Shown: in pieces, positions 60,780 to 64,000 of the stretch
Layout of the letters: the number at the start of each line of letters is the position of its first letter
Position numbering within the stretch: position 1 is the stretch's first letter
Source: an uncultured Erythrobacter sp.
GTDB taxonomy: Bacteria; Pseudomonadota; Alphaproteobacteria; Sphingomonadales; Sphingomonadaceae
Direction of reading: 5' to 3'
DNA: 64,000 nt
Assembly (NCBI RefSeq): GCF_947492365.1
Contig: NZ_CANLMB010000001.1
Span: 1,974,874 to 2,038,873 of the forward strand
Notes under the pieces: generated by a model
Told to the model about the DNA's origin: nothing
Databases searched by the model: none
What the model saw: the letters and a program-made list of their open reading frames with translations, nothing else
Made by a program: the position numbers and the translations under genes

Positions 60780-61064
60780 ATGATGAAAGCCAAGTCTATT
60801 GCCGGGATCGCCGGTATTGCTCTTACCGCCGGTATTGCTGCCGGTCTCGCCTCTACCCCGGTTGCCGCACAAGGCGCAAAAGAGCGCTGCTACGGAGTTG
60901 CGCTTGCTGGCAAGAATGACTGCGCTGCCGGCCCCGGCACCAGCTGTGCGGGCACCTCGACCCGCGACTATCAGGGCAATGCCTGGACCTATGTCGACAA
61001 GGGCACTTGCACCAGCATCGAAACCCCCAAGGGTAACGGCTCGCTGACCCCGATCGACCGGTAA
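60780..61064 (+). CDS. bufA: BufA, bufferin precursor (DUF2282)
   Basis: 94 residues. An N-terminal signal peptide is likely cut after Ala30 (TPVAAQ). The mature part has four cysteines, C37, C48, C56 and C77, in the pattern [16 protein letters not shown]...SCAG...GTC, the DUF2282 bufferin-1 signature. After modification by BufB the cysteines are thought to bind copper in the periplasm. ATG at 60780 or 60783. First gene of the SigF-dependent operon. Confidence 0.9.
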   Translation: MMKAKSIAGIAGIALTAGIAAGLASTPVAAQGAKERCYGVALAGKNDCAAGPGTSCAGTSTRDYQGNAWTYVDKGTCTSIETPKGNGSLTPIDR

Positions 61065-61080
61065 TCACAATCAAGGATGG

Positions 61081-61107
61081 CGGCCTGTCAGGCAAGACAG
61101 CAGGCCG
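61081..61107 (+). other. Intercistronic hairpin between bufA and doxX
   Basis: CGGCCTG at 61081-61087 pairs with CAGGCCG at 61101-61107, with partial pairing inside, followed after ten bases by CTTTT. It could be a leaky terminator or an mRNA-stabilising end that gives more bufA than downstream mRNA. The doxX ribosome site AAGGAGGA comes right after. Confidence 0.5.
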
Positions 61108-61133
61108 TCACCTTCACTTTTAAGGAGGAAATT

Positions 61134-61607
61134 ATGGGTGGACTGATGTCTCTTTGGAACCGCGTAACCGGTGTGCTTTCGGGCACAGTGTTTGAAAGCA
61201 TCGCCTTGCTTTTTGCCCGCGTCGCGCTGGGCCTGATCTTTTTCCGGTCATACCAGACCAAGGTCGAGGAAGGCACATGGTTCTCGATCAACGAAGTCCA
61301 GTACTTCATCTTCGAGAACGAGTTTACCGGCCTTCCGCTGCCATCCGACATTGCGGTGCCGCTGACGACCTATGCCGAGTTTCTGTTCCCGGTCCTGCTT
61401 ATCGCTGGCCTGTTCAGCCGCCTTTCGGCCGCTGCGCTCGCAGTGATGGCACTGGTGATCCAGATCTTCGTGTTCCCGACATGGAGCCATTTCTTCGGCT
61501 GGGACATTACCGTGCTCGCACTGGCGGCCATCATCATCAGCCGCGGACCGGGCCTTATCAGCCTCGACGCGCTGCTGAGCCGTTTTACCGGCAACAAGGC
61601 CGCCTGA
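61134..61607 (+). CDS. DoxX family membrane protein
   Basis: 157 residues from ATG 61134, preceded by AAGGAGGA. Four helices: FESIALLFARVALGLIFFRSY, YAEFLFPVLLIAGLFSRLSAAAL, VMALVIQIFVF and LALAAIIISRGPGLISLDAL, as in DoxX. DoxX proteins often come with bufferin and heavy-metal stress operons; the role is not proven. Confidence 0.85.
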   Translation: MGGLMSLWNRVTGVLSGTVFESIALLFARVALGLIFFRSYQTKVEEGTWFSINEVQYFIFENEFTGLPLPSDIAVPLTTYAEFLFPVLLIAGLFSRLSAAALAVMALVIQIFVFPTWSHFFGWDITVLALAAIIISRGPGLISLDALLSRFTGNKAA

Positions 61608-61617
61608 GCAGCCTCTC

Positions 61618-62148
61618 ATGGTAGCTGACGAACCCACCCTCGCCCGCCTCATGGCAGCGACACAGGACGGCGATAAAGCCGCCGGTAATGTGTTGCTGTC
61701 CGAGGTCGGGCTCTGGCTGGAGCGGTATTTCCGCCGCCGCGTTCCGCCGCACTCGATCGATGATCTGGTGCAGGATGTGCTGATCGCGTTTTACACCAAG
61801 CGGGCGAGCTGGGATCCGGCGCGCCCGTTCCTGCCGTGGCTGGCGGCGATTGCGCGCTATCGCTGGGTCGATCACCTGCGCAAAGTCTACAAGCACGACA
61901 GCAAGGAACTGATGGAAGACGATGCGGCGCAGGACAGCGATGAAGAAGTTGTCATGGCCCGCGTCAGCCTTGACCGGTTGTTCGGACAATTGCCCGACAA
62001 ACAGGCCGAGGTGATCGAAATGGTCAAGATTGAAGGCCTCTCTATCCGCGAGGCCGCCGAAAAGACCGGGCAAAGCGAAAGCTTGGTCAAAGTGAATATC
62101 CATCGCGGCCTTAAGAAGCTGGCCACCATGGTTGAGAAAGCTGATTGA
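61618..62148 (+). CDS. sigF: ECF sigma factor SigF (bufferin regulator)
   Basis: 176 residues. Region 2 has LVQDVLIAFYTKRASWDPARPFLPWLAAIARYRWVDHLRK, region 4 LFGQLPDKQAEVIEMVKIEGLSIREAAEKTGQSESLVKVNIHRGLKKL. Together with the DUF1109 gene after it, it is the SigF/NrsF pair known from Caulobacter, where it answers heavy-metal and redox stress. It probably drives both promoters in the bufA-bufB gap. Confidence 0.9.
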   Translation: MVADEPTLARLMAATQDGDKAAGNVLLSEVGLWLERYFRRRVPPHSIDDLVQDVLIAFYTKRASWDPARPFLPWLAAIARYRWVDHLRKVYKHDSKELMEDDAAQDSDEEVVMARVSLDRLFGQLPDKQAEVIEMVKIEGLSIREAAEKTGQSESLVKVNIHRGLKKLATMVEKAD

Positions 62149-62149
62149 G

Positions 62150-62809
62150 ATGAAGAATTACGATAGCCGCGAAAAGCTGATTGCAGCGCTGACAGAAGAA
62201 TTGGAGCTGGTAAGCCGGGTGACGCCGACGCAAGGCATGATGCTGATTGCCTTTGCGACGCTGATTGCGGCAGCCGCCTCGATTGCGGGCTTCGAATTCT
62301 GGAGCGGCATGCTGACCGGCGAGGCCTCGGGCTTTTTCTGGATCACCAATGGCTTGCTCCTTGTGCTGGGACTGGCAAGCACCGGCGCGCTGGTCGCAGG
62401 CGCGTTGCCGCGTGTCGGCGCGCGCGGGAATGCCCCCGAATGGTCGGCTCTTATGCTGGCTGTGGTGCCGCTCGCAGCTGTGCTGGTGCTGGCATCGGGC
62501 GGAGCGGGTCATGAACATGCAAGCCTCGCCAGTCCGACTTTGTGGTACTGGCCGTGCGCGGCGGCTTCGGTGAGCGCGGCGATGCTGGTCGGTGTCGCTG
62601 CGGTGCTGTTCCTACGCCGCGGCGCTCCGGTTTCAATCGAGCGTTCCGGCTGGCTCACAGGGCTTTCCGCAGGAGCCTTGGGCACGCTGGCTTATGGTAT
62701 CACATGTCCGCTGGATTCGCTGGGCCATGTCGGGATCGTGCATGTCTTGCCAGTTGCGATTTCGGCGGTGATCGGCCGTCTGGTCGTGCCCCCGCTGATC
62801 CGCTGGTAG
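62150..62809 (+). CDS. nrsF: NrsF, DUF1109 membrane anti-sigma factor
   Basis: 219 residues from ATG 62150. Six membrane helices, as in DUF1109. Two cysteines, C136 and C186, lie on the periplasmic-side parts (WYWPCAAAS and GITCPLDSLGH), 50 residues apart, the same spacing as the two cysteines I recall for Caulobacter NrsF (131 and 181). It should hold SigF until metal or oxidant acts on them. One base after the sigF stop. Confidence 0.9.
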   Translation: MKNYDSREKLIAALTEELELVSRVTPTQGMMLIAFATLIAAAASIAGFEFWSGMLTGEASGFFWITNGLLLVLGLASTGALVAGALPRVGARGNAPEWSALMLAVVPLAAVLVLASGGAGHEHASLASPTLWYWPCAAASVSAAMLVGVAAVLFLRRGAPVSIERSGWLTGLSAGALGTLAYGITCPLDSLGHVGIVHVLPVAISAVIGRLVVPPLIRW

Positions 62810-62904
62810 TTTTTTGGACGAACAGGCGCTTTCCTACACCGGACGCGCAATGCTAAGTCAGCGACCATGATTAGGGTCGCAAATTTGCGAGTTTGCCTCC
62901 ATAT

Positions 62905-62986
62905 GGGCCGTGCAGTCTTTGGCTGCGCGGCCCAAGTGCTATTTGGGCGGAATTTTTTAGCTCTAGGACCGTGTAACATGCGGTCC
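62905..62986 (+). other. Two hairpins in the leader before ispG
   Basis: First: GGGCCG/CGGCCC with GCAG/CTGC inside (62905-62933). Second: GGACCG/CGGTCC with a 9-base loop (62966-62986). A T run (62953-62958) lies between. The first may end the nrsF transcript and the second lies in the ispG leader. No known riboswitch pattern. Confidence 0.45.
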
Positions 62987-63021
62987 ATGTCTCAACGTAT
63001 CGCAGGAAAGCGGCCAGTTAA

Positions 63022-64000
63022 ATGAACGCAATCCGCCCTTGGCGCACAATCGAACGGCGCGAATGCCGCCAGATCATGGTCGGCGATGTGCCGATTGGCG
63101 GCGATGCGCCGATTGCGGTGCAGACCATGACCAACACGCCGACAGAGGATGCGGTGGCGACGATCGACCAGATCCGCCGCTGCGAGGATGCCGGGTGTGA
63201 CATCATCCGCGTCTCGTGCCCGACCGAGGAATCGACCAAGGCCTTCTCCAAGATCACCAAGGCCGCGCGCATCCCGGTGGTTGCCGATATCCACTTCCAC
63301 TACAAACGCGCCCTCGAAGCCGCCGATGGCGGCGCCGCCTGCCTGCGCATCAACCCCGGCAATATCGGATCATCCCAGCGCGTTGCCGAGGTTGTCCGCG
63401 CGGCCAAGGCCAATGGCTGCGCGATCCGCATCGGCGTGAACGCAGGGTCGCTGGAAAAGGACTTGCTGGAGAAGTATGGCGAGCCCTGCCCTGAGGCTCT
63501 GATCGAAAGCGCGCTCGACCATATCAAGCTGTTGCAGGACCACGACTTCCACGACTTCAAGGTGGCGGTGAAAGCCAGCGATGTGTTCCTAGCGGTCGCC
63601 GCCTATCACGGTCTGGCCGAAGCGGTGGACTGCCCGCTGCATCTTGGCATCACCGAAGCGGGCGGTCTGATCGGCGGGACGGTCAAGTCCAGCATCGGCA
63701 TGGGTTCGCTGCTATGGGCCGGGATCGGCGACACGATCCGCGTCTCGCTTTCAGCTGAACCGGAGCAAGAGGTGAAGGTCGGCTACGAGATACTCAAAGC
63801 GCTCGGCCTGCGCACACGCGGCGTGCGCGTCGTCTCCTGTCCGAGTTGCTCGCGCCAGGGCTTCGACGTGATCCGCACGGTTGAGGCGTTGGAAAAGCGG
63901 CTCGAACACATCAAGACCCCGATGAGCCTCTCGGTGCTCGGCTGCGTGGTCAATGGCCCGGGCGAAGCGCGCGAGACCGATATCGGCCTTACCGGCGGCG
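63022..64000 (+). CDS. ispG: 4-hydroxy-3-methylbut-2-enyl diphosphate synthase IspG, 5' part
   Basis: 326 residues visible, the gene runs out of the window. Start ATG 63022. The TIM-barrel part has [53 protein letters not shown] and [14 protein letters not shown]; the iron-sulfur domain starts with [13 protein letters not shown] and [14 protein letters not shown], holding three cluster cysteines. It makes HMBPP from MEcPP in the MEP isoprenoid pathway. Confidence 0.95.
   Translation, partial: MNAIRPWRTIERRECRQIMVGDVPIGGDAPIAVQTMTNTPTEDAVATIDQIRRCEDAGCDIIRVSCPTEESTKAFSKITKAARIPVVADIHFHYKRALEAADGGAACLRINPGNIGSSQRVAEVVRAAKANGCAIRIGVNAGSLEKDLLEKYGEPCPEALIESALDHIKLLQDHDFHDFKVAVKASDVFLAVAAYHGLAEAVDCPLHLGITEAGGLIGGTVKSSIGMGSLLWAGIGDTIRVSLSAEPEQEVKVGYEILKALGLRTRGVRVVSCPSCSRQGFDVIRTVEALEKRLEHIKTPMSLSVLGCVVNGPGEARETDIGLTGG

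Overview
The window looks like chromosome from an alphaproteobacterium of the order Sphingomonadales, most likely an Erythrobacter-like member of the Erythrobacteraceae. This is inferred from high GC coding DNA, the PhyR/NepR/EcfG general stress cassette, a class I PHA synthase with a phasin, a SigF/NrsF-type bufferin cluster, and gene content typical of the family. No rRNA operon, replication origin or CRISPR array is visible. No database search was possible, so all family calls rest on motifs read directly from the translations.

Layout. 1-2903: a D-amino-acid salvage group (3' end of an N-acyl-D-amino-acid deacylase, a dicarboxylate/amino-acid:cation symporter, a convergent D-amino-acid dehydrogenase). 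3127-18813: a 15.6-kb foreign element inserted into the anticodon loop of a tRNA-Thr(CGU) gene. The 3' half of the host tRNA is at the left end and the 5' half at the right end; joined at a shared 9-bp core they rebuild a perfect 76-nt cloverleaf. The element carries its own complete tRNA-Thr(CGU), 84 bp downstream of the broken 5' half and on the same strand, and paired 11-bp direct repeats near both ends that look like integrase arm sites. Its cargo is a run of exported proteins (kelch, serine hydrolase, alpha/beta hydrolase, two pairs of paralogues of unknown function), a membrane LytTR regulator, an IS6-type insertion sequence, a lone VirB2/TrbC-like pilin gene, an ECF sigma/anti-sigma module with Spy-like proteins, and a large lipoprotein. 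No integrase was found.

18846-33990: host genes again. These are tRNA-Cys, a thioesterase and a crotonase, a five-gene operon with a membrane-tethered LuxR-type protein and a RadC/JAB protein, an AlaC-like aminotransferase, phaC and a phasin with a histone-H1-like N-terminus, clpS, lptF-lptG, acetyltransferases and a fatty-acid desaturase. 34293-37164: the general stress response locus (phyR, HWE kinase, nepR, ecfG), with an exact EcfG promoter between the kinase and nepR. 37248-47082: housekeeping and metabolic genes (AI-2E family permease, second DAACS symporter, glmM, thiD, LOG protein, tRNA-Gln, ppx/gppA, rlmE, membrane cytochrome c, pheA).

47156-54558: a tightly overlapping seven-gene operon of the MoxR/DUF58 type (DUF4129, DUF4350, MoxR, DUF58, SpoIIM-like, RDD) that ends in a class A beta-lactamase with a combined Tat/lipoprotein signal. 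54622-58804: small membrane protein plus desaturase, exported isoaspartyl peptidase, SDR, HSL-type hydrolase. 58853-62809: a bufferin (copper-binding RiPP) cluster, with bufC-bufB leftward and bufA-doxX-sigF-nrsF rightward. The divergent intergenic region holds two SigF-type promoters, one facing each way. 63022-end: 5' part of ispG.
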